Below, one piece after another: positions 15,910 through 25,090 of a stretch of DNA of 64,000 nt. How positions within the stretch are numbered: position 1 is the first letter of the stretch; each line of letters begins with the position of its first letter. Source of the DNA: Streptomyces sp. Tu 3180 (GTDB lineage Bacteria > Actinomycetota > Actinomycetes > Streptomycetales > Streptomycetaceae); NCBI RefSeq assembly GCF_009852415.1, contig NZ_WOXS01000002.1, positions 1,178,001 through 1,242,000 on the forward strand, written 5' to 3'. Made by a program: the position numbers and the translations under genes. The notes beneath the pieces are model-generated. The model did not search any database. It had not been told where the DNA came from and worked only from the letters and a program-made list of their open reading frames with translations.

Positions 15910-16515
15910 TCACGCCACCGCCAGCCACGCGCTCAGGCCCACGAAGCACGCGGCGAACGCACGGCGGATGCCGGTCATCACCCTCGGCCGGGCCAGGACA
16001 CGGTGGCGTACGGCGGCGGCACACGTCCCGTACGCGGCGAAGACGACGAAGGTCAGCGCCATGAAGACGGCGCCGAGCTCGAGCATCACGCCGAGGGAGC
16101 CGGACTCCTCGGCGGGCACGAACTGCGGCAGGAACGCGACGAAGAACACCGTGAGCTTCGGGTTGAGGAGGTTGACCAGTACCCCGGAGGCGATCACACG
16201 GGCCGCCGGCCGCGGCTCGGCCTCCCCTGAGGGGGCCAGGGCCTCCTCGTCGCGAAGCGTCGCCCACGCCATGTACAGGAGGTAGCCGACGCCGAGGTAC
16301 TTCACCACCTCGTAGGCGAGGACGCTGGTGTGCAGCAGCGCGGCGAGTCCGGTGACCGTCGCCGCCAGGTGCGGCACGATGCCGAGGGTGCAGCCGAGCG
16401 CGGCGGCCACGCTCGCCCGGCGGCCGTGGGACAGTCCGGCGGCCAGGGTGTACACCACGCCGGTGCCGGGGGTGACCACCACGGCCAAGGTGGTCAGCAG
16501 GAATGCGATGCTCAA
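15910..16515 (-). CDS. LysE/RhtB-family amino-acid exporter
   Basis: 201 residues from a TTG start, chosen because GGAGG lies 5 bases upstream and the protein then begins SIAFLLTTLAVVVTPGTG, the family's usual N-terminus. Six hydrophobic segments are visible, and NLLNPKLTVFFVAFLPQF is the conserved central helix. Family members export basic or neutral amino acids across the membrane. It precedes the B3/B4 gene with one base between them. Confidence 0.85.
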   Translation of the reverse strand: MSIAFLLTTLAVVVTPGTGVVYTLAAGLSHGRRASVAAALGCTLGIVPHLAATVTGLAALLHTSVLAYEVVKYLGVGYLLYMAWATLRDEEALAPSGEAEPRPAARVIASGVLVNLLNPKLTVFFVAFLPQFVPAEESGSLGVMLELGAVFMALTFVVFAAYGTCAAAVRHRVLARPRVMTGIRRAFAACFVGLSAWLAVA

Positions 16516-16805
16516 GGAGACCTCCGCGAGATTCGGGGTCCTCCCACCCTGTCCCGGTCGTGGTCCGGTGGACAGGGCCAAAGCGTGCCGGGCCGACTGG
16601 TCCATAAGGGCCGGGCCGGCGGGCGCGGTACGCCCCGTCGCACGCACCGCCCGCGGCCGGACCGGCTCGCCGTTCCCGGGTCCCCGGTGCGAGGGGCGTC
16701 CCGAGGGCGTCGCGGCCGGGAAGCGGCGGCGCGGACACCTCGGGAGGGCGGAGCAGCCCCTCGCGCGCGTTCCGCCACCGGGTTCCGGCCCGGGCACCGT
16801 CCTCG

Positions 16806-19628
16806 TCAGAAGGCTTCGTCGTCCCACTGGTCGAGCAGGGCGTCGCCGAGGTTCCCGGGTTCCGCCGCACCGTCGTGAAGGGACTGCTCGGTCCAGATGA
16901 CCTTGCCCGCGGGGACGTAGCGGGTGCCCCAGCGCTCGGCGTACTGGGCGACGAGGAACAGGCCGCGGCCGCCCTCGTCGGTGGTTTTGGCCCGGCGCAG
17001 GCGGGGCGAGGTGCTGCTGCCGTCGGACACCTCGCAGATCAGGCTCCGGCCGCGCATCAGCCGCACCGTGATCGGGGCGCCTCCGTAGCGGATGGCGTTG
17101 GTGATGAGCTCGCTGAGGATCAGCTCGGTGGTGAAGCTGATGTCGTCCAGACCCCAGTCCGCCAGTTGCCGGGCGCAGGCGGCGCGGACCGGCGCCACCG
17201 CCGCGGGGTCGCGGGCCACCTCCCACTCGGCGAAGTCCGAGGGGTCGAGGCGCCGCGTGCGGGCCACGAGCAACGCGATGTCGTCGCTCGGCTGGGCGGG
17301 CAGCATGGCCTCGATCACCGCCGTGCAGGTGGCCTCCGGGGTGCGGTCGGACCCCGTCAGGGCGGCGCGCAGTGCCTCCAGGCCGGTGTCCAGGTCGCGG
17401 TAGCGGTTCCGGTCGTGGATCAGCCCGTCGGTGTAGAGCACCAGTTTCGAGTCCTCGGGCAGGGTCAGCTCCGCGGCCTCGAAGGGCAGGGCCGCGCCCA
17501 GGCCCAGCGGCGGGGAGACCGGCAGGTGGGGGAAGGTCACGCTCCCGTCCGGGTGGACGACAGCGGGCCCCGGGTGGCCGGCGGTGGCGGCGGTCACCTG
17601 CCCGGAGACGGGATCGTAGACGGCGTACAGGCACGTGGCCCCGGTGATCTCCTGTCCGTCCTGTTCCTCGGCGGCGGCCTCGTGGGTGTCGATGTGGGCC
17701 ACCAGCTCGTCCAGATGGCCCAGCAGCTCGTCGGGCGGCATGTCCAGGGTGGAGAAGTTGTACACGGCGGTACGCAGCCGGCCCATGGTGGCCGCGGCGT
17801 GCAGGCCGTGGCCGACGACGTCGCCGACCACCAGCGCCACACGGGCGCCGGACAGGGGGATGACGTCGAACCAGTCGCCCCCCACCCCCGCCCGGGCCGG
17901 CAGGTACCGGGAGGCCGCCTCCAGCGCGTTCTGCTCGGGCAGGCCCCGGGGCAGGAGGCTGCGCTGCAGGGTGACGGCCATGGCGTGCTCGCGGGTGTAG
18001 CGGCGGGCGTTGTCGATGGCGATCGCCGCACGGGCGGTCAGCTCCTCGGCGAAGGACTTGTCCTCCTCCTCGAACGGTGCGGAGGAGCCCGCCCGCCAGA
18101 AGTGCGCCACTCCCAGCAGTGCCTCCCGCGCCCGCATCGGCGCCACGACGAGGGAGTGGACGCCCCGTTCCAGCACCCGTCGCCCGCGCTCGGGGTCCCG
18201 TGCCCGCCAGTCGTCGGACGCCCTCAGATCCGTCTCCAGGACCGCCCGGTGGCTGGCCGCCGCGGCGGCGCCGGGGCCGGCGGGCGAGAGCCGGATCAGC
18301 TCGCCGACGGGAGAGAGGCCGTAGTCGCCCTCCCGGCCGTGGACGGCGGTACGGCGCAACTCCGTGACCGCGCCGGGCGGCTCCTCGCCCCGCAGGACGG
18401 AGTCCGACAGCTCCACGGTGACGACGTCGGCGAACCTCGGCACGGACACCTCCGCCAGTTCCTGAGCGGTACGCGTCACATTCAGCGTGGTGCCCACCCG
18501 CACCCCCGCGTCGTACAGCAGCTTCAGCCGCTCCCGTGCCACCTCCGCCCGCCCGGTCACGGTCGCCAGCTCCGTGCTGTCCCGCAGCGTCACCACGCTG
18601 CCCGCCTGTCCCCCGTGCGGGGCCGTGGACCGCTTGTTCACCGCCAGCAGCCGGTCCCCGACCAGACGCACCGCGTCCGTGACCGGCTCGTCCGACGCCA
18701 GCAGCCGCGTCATCTCCTCGTCCAGCCCCAGGTCCGCCACCCGGCGCCGCTCCGTGTTCGCCGGGAGGTCCAGCAGCCGTCGGGCCTCGTCATTGGCCAG
18801 CAGCACCCGCCCTTCCGCCTCGGTGATCAGCACGCCCTCCCGCACGGCGTGCAGCACCGCGTCGTGGTGCTCGTACATCCGGGTCATCTCCGCCGGGCCC
18901 ATGCCGCGCGTCTGCCGCCACAGCCGGCTCGACACCAGGGCCGCCCCCGCGGTGGACAGCACGAGCGCGGCCGCGCCGGCGGCGAGGATGATCGGCAGCT
19001 GCCGTTCGACCATGTCGCCCACGTTCTCCACCGTGATCCCGGCGGACACCAGGCCGACCACGGAACCGTCGGCGCCGGTCACCGGGACCACGGCCTGCAC
19101 GGCCGTTCCCCCGCCGGCGGGCAGCATCGGTCCGCCGGCCTCCTCGACGACGGTGCGGCCCTCCAGCGCCGGTTCGATGGTGCCGACGAACTTCTTCCCG
19201 ATCTGCTTCGGGTCGGGGTAGGTGATGCGGACACCCTCGGTGTCCAGGACCACGATGAAGTCCACGCCCGCTCTCTGACGGGCGGCTTCGGCGCGCGGCT
19301 GCAGGACGGCCGTCGGATTCCGGGCGTCCAGCGCCTCGGCGGTGCCCGGGGCGTTCGCGAAGGATGCGGCCGCCGTCACCGACACGCGCTCGGCCTCTCT
19401 CTCACTGTCACCGTCGGCCTGGATCACCAAGGCCGCCGTCGCGGCTCCGACCAGCAGCAACACGGTCGCGATCTGCAACAGGAACGCTTGCCCCGCCGTG
19501 GTGCGCGGGCTCAGCAGGGAACGCGGCCCCAGCCTCGAACCGCGACGCGAGCCGCCGGTTTCGCGCGGGTCGAAGCGGTCTCGCGACCGTCGTTTCGGGC
19601 GGAATGACCGCTTTCCTTCCATGGCCAC
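16806..19628 (-). CDS. Membrane sensor SpoIIE-type phosphatase with PAS, GAF and anti-sigma kinase domains
   Basis: 940 residues. The basic N-terminus is followed by a transmembrane helix (about 48-70), an extracytoplasmic Cache-like sensor (71-208), a second transmembrane helix (211-233), PAS (about 255-360), GAF (about 385-545), PP2C/SpoIIE phosphatase (about 565-785, with GGDWFDVIPL and VGDVVGHGLHAAATMG) and a HATPase_c domain (about 800-925, with ELITNAIRYGG and EGGRGLFLVAQ). Family members dephosphorylate anti-anti-sigma factors while the kinase domain phosphorylates them, so one protein can set the balance. The GTG at 19628 and ATG at 19622 are both possible starts. Confidence 0.9.
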   Translation of the reverse strand: MAMEGKRSFRPKRRSRDRFDPRETGGSRRGSRLGPRSLLSPRTTAGQAFLLQIATVLLLVGAATAALVIQADGDSEREAERVSVTAAASFANAPGTAEALDARNPTAVLQPRAEAARQRAGVDFIVVLDTEGVRITYPDPKQIGKKFVGTIEPALEGRTVVEEAGGPMLPAGGGTAVQAVVPVTGADGSVVGLVSAGITVENVGDMVERQLPIILAAGAAALVLSTAGAALVSSRLWRQTRGMGPAEMTRMYEHHDAVLHAVREGVLITEAEGRVLLANDEARRLLDLPANTERRRVADLGLDEEMTRLLASDEPVTDAVRLVGDRLLAVNKRSTAPHGGQAGSVVTLRDSTELATVTGRAEVARERLKLLYDAGVRVGTTLNVTRTAQELAEVSVPRFADVVTVELSDSVLRGEEPPGAVTELRRTAVHGREGDYGLSPVGELIRLSPAGPGAAAAASHRAVLETDLRASDDWRARDPERGRRVLERGVHSLVVAPMRAREALLGVAHFWRAGSSAPFEEEDKSFAEELTARAAIAIDNARRYTREHAMAVTLQRSLLPRGLPEQNALEAASRYLPARAGVGGDWFDVIPLSGARVALVVGDVVGHGLHAAATMGRLRTAVYNFSTLDMPPDELLGHLDELVAHIDTHEAAAEEQDGQEITGATCLYAVYDPVSGQVTAATAGHPGPAVVHPDGSVTFPHLPVSPPLGLGAALPFEAAELTLPEDSKLVLYTDGLIHDRNRYRDLDTGLEALRAALTGSDRTPEATCTAVIEAMLPAQPSDDIALLVARTRRLDPSDFAEWEVARDPAAVAPVRAACARQLADWGLDDISFTTELILSELITNAIRYGGAPITVRLMRGRSLICEVSDGSSTSPRLRRAKTTDEGGRGLFLVAQYAERWGTRYVPAGKVIWTEQSLHDGAAEPGNLGDALLDQWDDEAF

Positions 19629-19714
19629 TTTCTACATCGCTTTGCACGCCGGAAGCGACAGCCGGAGCCGAAACCGGACCGGCACCGCCACGACCGCCGG
19701 GACCGCCGGGACCG

Positions 19715-19948
19715 TCATGCCGACGCGTGCCGGACGTCCTCGCGTTCCCTCGGCACGGAGACCACGTGGACCTCGAGGCGCCGGACCGGGAAGTCGGCGG
19801 TGACGGTGGTGTCCCGCTCGACACCGGCCTCCTCCGGGACGAGCCGTGGCTCCTCGTCGCGCACCACGGCCCCGTCCACGGCGGACAGCACCGTCCGCAC
19901 CGCCTCCAGGCGCATGTCCCCCAGCCCGTGCCACACGACAGTCCTCAT
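19715..19948 (-). CDS. Small hypothetical ORF whose start resembles a zinc alcohol dehydrogenase N-terminus
   Basis: 77 residues. The first 17 (MRTVVWHGLGDMRLEAV) match the beta strands that open zinc-dependent alcohol/glucose dehydrogenases. The following 60 (VLSAVDGAVVRDEEPRL and onward, ending DVRHASA) do not continue that family and lack the zinc and NAD motifs. It may be the stump of a deleted dehydrogenase joined to other sequence, or a small gene of its own. The neighbourhood also holds a decayed ppx gene, which favours a remnant. Confidence 0.35.
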   Translation of the reverse strand: MRTVVWHGLGDMRLEAVRTVLSAVDGAVVRDEEPRLVPEEAGVERDTTVTADFPVRRLEVHVVSVPREREDVRHASA

Positions 19949-20219
19949 GCGGACTCCCCGTCCGTGTGCACCGGCACCCCGCCACCCGCCTCCGGGGGTG
20001 CGGCCTCGGCGGGAGCGTCGACCGTGGTGCGCGGTTCCCTCCCGGGGTTTCCCCTCGGCCGGCCTCGCAACCGGGACACCGCCCGGTGCCACCGGCGCGA
20101 GCACGACGGCCGCAGGTGCCTCCGGCGCTTCGTCCGTCCCGTTCCCCCCTGCTCCCGGCCGAGGAGCACGGAGACCGGTCCACCGGCATGCCGCCGGACT
20201 CATGGGGACCCCCTCGTCC

Positions 20220-20917
20220 ATGCGACCCGGGGTGGTGGACGGGGGTTCGAACACGGTGCGGCCGGTCGTCGCGGAACGGGGCGGTGAGACGCCGCTGCCC
20301 GTGCACGGCAGCGAGCGGCGGCTGCGCCTGGCCGAACGGGCCGCGGCCGGCGGCCGGCTCGGCCGTGACGCGGTCGAGCGACGGGTCGAAGCGGCCGGCC
20401 CGGCCAGGAAGGAGGCGGGCCGGCCGGGGCGTGAGCAGGCCCCTCATGTTCGCCACCGCTGCCGTACGCGATGCGCCCGATCAGCGGGACGTGCCGGCCG
20501 AGGCGCACGCCGGAACGGGCGTGCACCTGTACGTCGTGCCCGGTGTCCCGGCCCCGGTGTCCCGGCCGCCTGTGCGCAGCCGCCTCCGGCCGCAAGGGCC
20601 GCACGGCACCTCACCGGCTGACCCGCCGCGACCCGAAAGCCGCGGTGGCCACCCCGGCCGGGCTGCCCGCACCCGAGCGGGCCACGCTGCCCGGCATCTC
20701 ACCGGCACGCGCACGCCGGTCCCCGGCCGGAGCGGTCGTCGCCCACACCACCATGCGCTGCCCGGGACTCGGCCGGGTGACGCTCGGCCCCCGGGCCCTG
20801 CGGGAGGGCGTCACCCCCACGGCCCTCCACAAGGACGGCTCACTCCGGCGGCACGCGCCCCCGCCGCTCCTGCGGCCCGCGGAGGAACCGGCCCGCTCCC
20901 CCGCACCGGTCGGCTGA
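20220..20917 (+). pseudogene. Decayed exopolyphosphatase (Ppx/GppA family)
   Basis: Three frames together follow a Ppx/GppA protein in order. Frame 1, from ATG 20220: MRPGVVDGGSNTVRPVVAE, then LRLAERAAAGGRLGRDAVER (the family has GVLDVGSNT, then LRLAE). After a shift near 20440: FATAAVRDAPD, then TGVHLYVVPG (family FATSAVREA, TGVELQVLPG). After a second shift by about 20560: ERATLPGISPARARR, AGAVVAHTTM, GPRALREGV (family ERAELPGVSxGRA, AGAxVAExxM, CPWALREGV). The central ASKHA segment with the phosphate loop and DIGGGS is missing. It cannot make a working enzyme and is probably a relic of a second ppx copy. Confidence 0.8.
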
Positions 20918-21229
20918 GTGTCCTTCAGCAGGGCGGTGCGCCGCACCGGTGACGGACCACCGCCGACGCCGGCCGGACACCACCGCCGTACGGCCGGCGG
21001 TCCGGCGGGGCCGCCGGCCGGCGTTCGCCTCCACGGGTGTGCGGCGCCTGCGGCGGACCGGCCGGGGCGGCGGGAAGACGCCGCCCATGACCAGGCCGGG
21101 CGAACGGGAGCGGACCACTCGGCGCCGTCCCCTGTCCGCCGCCCGGCGCGGGGATTCGTCACCGGTGCGGGACCGGGAACCCCGCCGCGTGCCGTGGCCG
21201 GCGGAGCGGCGGGCGGAGGGGATTCACCC
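20918..21229. other. Gene-free stretch after the ppx relic
   Basis: About 310 bp of GC-rich sequence with open frames only of the compositional-bias kind (Arg/Pro/Gly-rich products). No recognisable protein, RNA gene or strong hairpin was found. Probably relic sequence. Confidence 0.4.
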
Positions 21230-21475
21230 CTACGCGGCCAGCGTCTCGTCCTCCTGACGGAGGCTCACGGAGCCCGCCCCGTACTGCTCGAGCAGTGCGT
21301 CTGCCGCGAGCAGGGCCTGCTCGACGGTGCGGGCTCCGGTCATCACGCACAGCGTGTACGTGGTGTCTTCGAGGACCCGGCTGGTGCGCCCGGTGGGGCA
21401 CACGTCGTGTTCGATGCGCGCCTGGGCGAACCGGGCCAGCACAGCGCGCAGTTCCTTCTCCGCCGGAAGGATCAT
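21230..21475 (-). CDS. DUF5133-type small protein
   Basis: 81 residues from an ATG at 21475 preceded by GGGAGAGG. The segment RVLEDTTYTLCVMTGARTVEQALLAAD matches the conserved core of DUF5133 proteins, short helical proteins frequent in Streptomyces. Function is unknown. It is probably monocistronic, and the frame upstream of the chosen start has no ribosome site. Confidence 0.7.
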   Translation of the reverse strand: MILPAEKELRAVLARFAQARIEHDVCPTGRTSRVLEDTTYTLCVMTGARTVEQALLAADALLEQYGAGSVSLRQEDETLAA

Positions 21476-22240
21476 GGTGATACCTCTCCCTTCAAAGCGC
21501 ATCCCACAGGGCGGTCGGCCGCACCACGAGGAACTGGCCGTGTCCATGGCGTCCGACGCCACCGCTCATCACCGGGCAACGTCCAGCAGGCGTTCGGTTG
21601 CCCCGCGCCGACAGGTCCATGCCTGCGCTCGCCGAAGCTCCTGCAGATCGTCAAGCGGTTCGGGGGACGGATCACGTGGGGCGGGCGGCGTGGTCCCGGG
21701 TGCGCCGGTCGTGTCCCGTGGGAACCGGCACGACGGTGCGCAGGGCGTTGTCGCCGCTGCGGTCGAGGCGGTGACGGTCGGCACGTCCGGACGAGGCCGG
21801 GACCGGCCCGGCTCCTCGGAGGTGGGCGAGGGCTGCCTCCGAGCGGAGCCGGCCGGGATGCCGCCCACGCCTGCCGCCGGTCCCGGGACCGGCACCGGGC
21901 GGAGCGACCGGCCTCGGGGCGGCCCGGGTGACCGGTGGGCCGCTCTCGTCCGCTTCCATGGTCCCCTCGCGCAGGGCCCGGTAAGGGCGGGCGGGGCGCC
22001 GTACGTCCGATCGCGGTGATGACCTGCTGTCTTGTCGACATCGACCCGTCGGAGCCAGCACCGGGACGACTCGTGCCGGGTGAGAAACGAGGGCGTGCCC
22101 GATCTGACTGGCTGCGGCCGGTCACAGGCGCCGGAAATCGTCACTCGCCGTGGCGCCCTCCCCGTACGGCTCGCCGGCGGTAAGCACCGACGCGCTTCCG
22201 CTCCCCCCGGGGAGGTGCGGGAGTGGAGCCGCAGGTGACC
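21476..22240. other. 765-bp stretch without a recognisable gene
   Basis: Long open frames on both strands translate to Arg/Pro/Gly-rich sequences without domain signatures or good ribosome sites. It lies between DUF5133 and the sulfonate operon and next to relic genes, so decayed sequence is likely. No RNA gene was recognised. Confidence 0.4.
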
Positions 22241-22277
22241 GCGGGGCCCGGCGCGCGGGAACGCCGCCGGGCCCCGC
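22241..22277 (-). terminator. Terminator of the sulfonate operon
   Basis: GCGGGGCCCGGCG (22241-22253) and CGCCGGGCCCCGC (22265-22277) are perfect 13-bp complements with an 11-base loop. They lie 8 bases past the stop of the last sulfonate gene. Confidence 0.7.
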
Positions 22278-22284
22278 GCGCGGG

Positions 22285-23169
22285 TCAGCGGGCCTCGGGG
22301 GCGGGGCCGACCGGGATGTCCCCGCGCAACGTGATGCGGTGCATGACGCGGTGCTGGTCGCCGTAGTCGCGGTTGGCGTAGTGGGCGGTGCTGCGGTTGT
22401 CCCACAGGGCGACGTCGCCCGGCTGCCAGCGGTGCCGCACGACGTGCTCGGGCTTGGTGAGGTGGGCGTACAGGATGTCGAGGATGCCCCGGCTCTCGTG
22501 CTCCGAGACGCCCACGACGTGCGAGGTGAAGCCGGGGTTCACGAACAGGCCCTTGCGTCCGCTCTCGGGGTGCACCCGTACCACCGGGTGCTCCACCGGC
22601 GTCAGCTGGGTGAACACCTCACCCTCCCACAGGTTGCCGCGGCCCTGCCGGCGCTGGGCCAGGTAGTAGCCGAACTCGCGGGTGCCGTCGTGGACGGCGG
22701 TCAGCGTGTCGACGTACGCCCGCAGGCCCGGCGACAGCGACTCGTAGGCGAGCTGGCTGTCGGCCCAGTTGGTGTCGCCGCCGTTGGGCGGCAGCACCAC
22801 GGCCCGCAGCACGGAGATCGCCGGGGGCCTGCGCACGAACGTCACGTCCGTGTGCCACACGTCGGCGAACCCGTTGTCCTGGCTGTCCAGCGAGTACACC
22901 TCGGGTGCCACGTCCCCGGAGTCGTGGACGGGGTGCCCGACGGTGACCTCGCCCAGGCGCCTGCCGAAGTCGATCTGTGCGGCGTCGTCGAGACCGTGCT
23001 GGCCGCGTACGAACAGCACCTTGTACCTGACGAGCGCCTCGCGCAGGGCGAGGACCTGGTCGTCGTCGAGGCGGCCGAGGTCGATGCCGTGGATCTCGGC
23101 GCCGAAGTGCGGGCCGAGTTCGAGGACCGGCAGCGTCGTCGCGGTGGGCCGCTCGCTGAGGATGCTCAT
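22285..23169 (-). CDS. tauD: TauD-family 2-oxoglutarate dioxygenase (taurine/alkylsulfonate)
   Basis: 294 residues. The Fe(II) ligands are visible in WHTDVTF (HxD) and in HRITLRGD near the C-terminus; TRSTAH-like NRSTAHYANRDYG is also typical. TauD and its relatives hydroxylate the carbon next to the sulfonate or sulfate group and release sulfite or sulfate. It is the last gene of the operon with a sulfonate ABC importer, so it supplies sulfur from organosulfonates in the cytoplasm. The exact substrate (taurine, alkylsulfonate or alkyl sulfate) cannot be told from sequence alone. The operon is probably under the Cys-rich leader at 26143-26214. Confidence 0.85.
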   Translation of the reverse strand: MSILSERPTATTLPVLELGPHFGAEIHGIDLGRLDDDQVLALREALVRYKVLFVRGQHGLDDAAQIDFGRRLGEVTVGHPVHDSGDVAPEVYSLDSQDNGFADVWHTDVTFVRRPPAISVLRAVVLPPNGGDTNWADSQLAYESLSPGLRAYVDTLTAVHDGTREFGYYLAQRRQGRGNLWEGEVFTQLTPVEHPVVRVHPESGRKGLFVNPGFTSHVVGVSEHESRGILDILYAHLTKPEHVVRHRWQPGDVALWDNRSTAHYANRDYGDQHRVMHRITLRGDIPVGPAPEAR

Positions 23170-23196
23170 CTGCGTGTCCTTTCGTGTGATACGGGA

Positions 23197-24015
23197 TCAG
23201 GCCGCCGCGGCGGCCTTGACGGCGTGGGAGACCTGCGCGCGCAGTGCGGCGAACTCCCGCGAGCCGCGCAGCTCCTCCGCGTGGATGCCGCCGCGGGGCA
23301 GGGTGATCGGCAGGTCCAGGGCGACGGTTCCCGGGCTCCTGGTCAGCACGACGATGCGGGAGCCGAGGAAGACCGCCTCGTCCGCCGAGTGCGTCACGAA
23401 CACCGTGGTCCGTCCGGTCCGGTCGGTCACCCGGCGGACGTCCTCCTGGAGCCGCTCCCGGGTCAGCGCGTCCAACGCCGCGAACGGCTCGTCGAGGAGG
23501 AGGAGCGGGTTCTCGGCGGCGAGCGCCCGGGCGATGGCGACGCGCTGCTGCTGGCCGCCCGAGATCTCCCAGACGCGCCGCTCCTCGGTGCCCTCGAGGC
23601 CGACCCGGGCCAGCAACTCCGCGCGGCGCTCGGGCCACCGCGCACGGTCCACCCCCGCGTACCGCAGTGCCAGGTCGATGTTGCCGCGCACGGTCCGCCA
23701 CGGGAACAGCCGCGGACTCTGGAACACCACGCCGGCCGTCCTGCCGGGCCGTGGTTCGTCCCCGGAGACCCGCACCGAGCCGTCGGTGGGCCGTTCGAAC
23801 CCGGCGATCAGCCGCAGCAGGGTGCTCTTGCCGCAGCCGGAGGCGCCGACCAGGACCAGGAACTCCCCGGCCGGCACGGTCAGGTCGACCGGGCCGACGG
23901 CGGTGAACGTCTCGCCGCCGCGGCCGTACCGGTGGACGACGCGGTCCAGGCGGACGGACCCGGTGCGGGCGGAGTCCACCTCGTCCGGGGTGCCGGTGAG
24001 CTCACTTGACGGCAT
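23197..24015 (-). CDS. tauB: Sulfonate/taurine ABC importer, ATP-binding subunit
   Basis: 272 residues with Walker A GASGCGKSTLLRLIAG, ABC signature ISGGQQQRVAIARAL, Walker B LLLLDEPFAALD and switch His in VTHSADEA. The fit to TauB/SsuB/NrtD-type subunits is close. Its ATG lies inside the end of the binding-protein gene (14-bp overlap), indicating coupled translation. Confidence 0.88.
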   Translation of the reverse strand: MPSSELTGTPDEVDSARTGSVRLDRVVHRYGRGGETFTAVGPVDLTVPAGEFLVLVGASGCGKSTLLRLIAGFERPTDGSVRVSGDEPRPGRTAGVVFQSPRLFPWRTVRGNIDLALRYAGVDRARWPERRAELLARVGLEGTEERRVWEISGGQQQRVAIARALAAENPLLLLDEPFAALDALTRERLQEDVRRVTDRTGRTTVFVTHSADEAVFLGSRIVVLTRSPGTVALDLPITLPRGGIHAEELRGSREFAALRAQVSHAVKAAAAA

Positions 24016-25054
24016 CGGACAGCCCCTCGAGGTAGAAGGCCTTGCGGACGGCGTCCTCGGACGGTGCGGCGTCGATCTGCTTCTGGTCCGCCAGGAACCG
24101 GCCGGTGTCGGTGACGTAACCGAGGAGCTTGCCCGGGCTGCCGTCGGTGCCGAGCCAGTCGGCGGAGGCCACCTGTTCCGGGGTGAGGAACACGCCCTGC
24201 TTCAGCTGCGCCTCGGCGTCCGCGGCGCTGATGCCCAGTTCGGCCGCGACGGCCCGGACGGAGCCGCCGGGGTCGGACTTGAGCAGGCGCAGGGCCTCGG
24301 CCTCCGCCTTGCGCCAGGCGTCGATGGCCTTCGGGTCCTCGGCGATCAGGTCGTCCGAGACGACGGCGAGGTCCAGGGTGGGCTTGCCCGACCCGCCGAT
24401 CTCCTTGCTGCTGGTGAGCTCGGTGCCGGTCCTGCGCAGCTCGTCCAGGGTCGGCAGCCAGACGTAGGCGGCGTCGATGTCGCCCCGCTGCCAGGCGGCG
24501 AGGACGGCCTGCGGCTGCAGGTCGACGAGCTTGACGTCGGACGGCTTGAGCCCGGCCGCCTCCAGTGCGGCCAGCAGGCTGTAGTGCGACGTGGAGGCGA
24601 ACGGCGTGCCGATCGTTCTGCCCTTGAGCCCGGCGACGTCGGAGACGCCGGTGCCCTTGCGCGCCACCAGGGCCTCGTTCCTCCCGGCGACGTCGAGTAT
24701 CCAGGCGACCTTGTACGGGATCGGCGAGCTGCCGGACACCCCGCGGGCGAACGGGCTGGAGCCGAGCGCGGCGATGTCGAGGGACTTGCCGATGAAGGCC
24801 TGGTTCACGCCGGCGCCGGAGTCGAACTTGATCCAGGTGATCTCGTGGTCGGGCAGCGCCTTCTCCAGCAGCTTCTTGTTCTTCACGATCAAGTCGCCGC
24901 TGGGGAAGGCGAAGTAGCCGATGCGCAGCCGCCCGGCGCCGCCGGACGTGGAGGCCGCGCTGTCGGAGGAGCAGCCGGTGACGGCCGCGGAGACGGCGGC
25001 CAGGGCGCCGGCGAGGAGAAGACGACGGGAAGGAGCCTGGGACGAACGGGACAT
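24002..25054 (-). CDS. tauA: Sulfonate/taurine ABC importer, lipoprotein binding subunit
   Basis: 350 residues. The N-terminus is a lipoprotein signal (RRLLLAGALAAVSAAVTGCSS, Cys at the lipobox). The mature part matches TauA/SsuA binding proteins: LRIGYFAFPSGDLIVKNK, then a periplasmic-binding fold. It captures the substrate outside the membrane for the permease at 25091-25966. The lipoprotein anchor fits a Gram-positive organism. Confidence 0.87.
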   Translation of the reverse strand: MSRSSQAPSRRLLLAGALAAVSAAVTGCSSDSAASTSGGAGRLRIGYFAFPSGDLIVKNKKLLEKALPDHEITWIKFDSGAGVNQAFIGKSLDIAALGSSPFARGVSGSSPIPYKVAWILDVAGRNEALVARKGTGVSDVAGLKGRTIGTPFASTSHYSLLAALEAAGLKPSDVKLVDLQPQAVLAAWQRGDIDAAYVWLPTLDELRRTGTELTSSKEIGGSGKPTLDLAVVSDDLIAEDPKAIDAWRKAEAEALRLLKSDPGGSVRAVAAELGISAADAEAQLKQGVFLTPEQVASADWLGTDGSPGKLLGYVTDTGRFLADQKQIDAAPSEDAVRKAFYLEGLSDAVK

Positions 25055-25090
25055 GGCGGAGCCGTTTCTGTGCAGAGGGGAGTGAGGGTT

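Noticed and set aside
20240..20250. GGGTTCGAAC considered as a tRNA T-loop
   Set aside because: No acceptor or anticodon stem can be built around it; the sequence codes for the DGGSNT motif of the ppx relic.
21472..22125. 217-residue minus-strand frame in the gap before the sulfonate operon
   Set aside because: Low-complexity Arg/Pro composition and no recognisable motif; kept as gene-free region.
22285..23169. TauD dioxygenase as an extra RiPP oxygenase
   Set aside because: It is the last gene of a clear sulfonate importer operon, 9 kb from the cluster, with its own leader and terminator.
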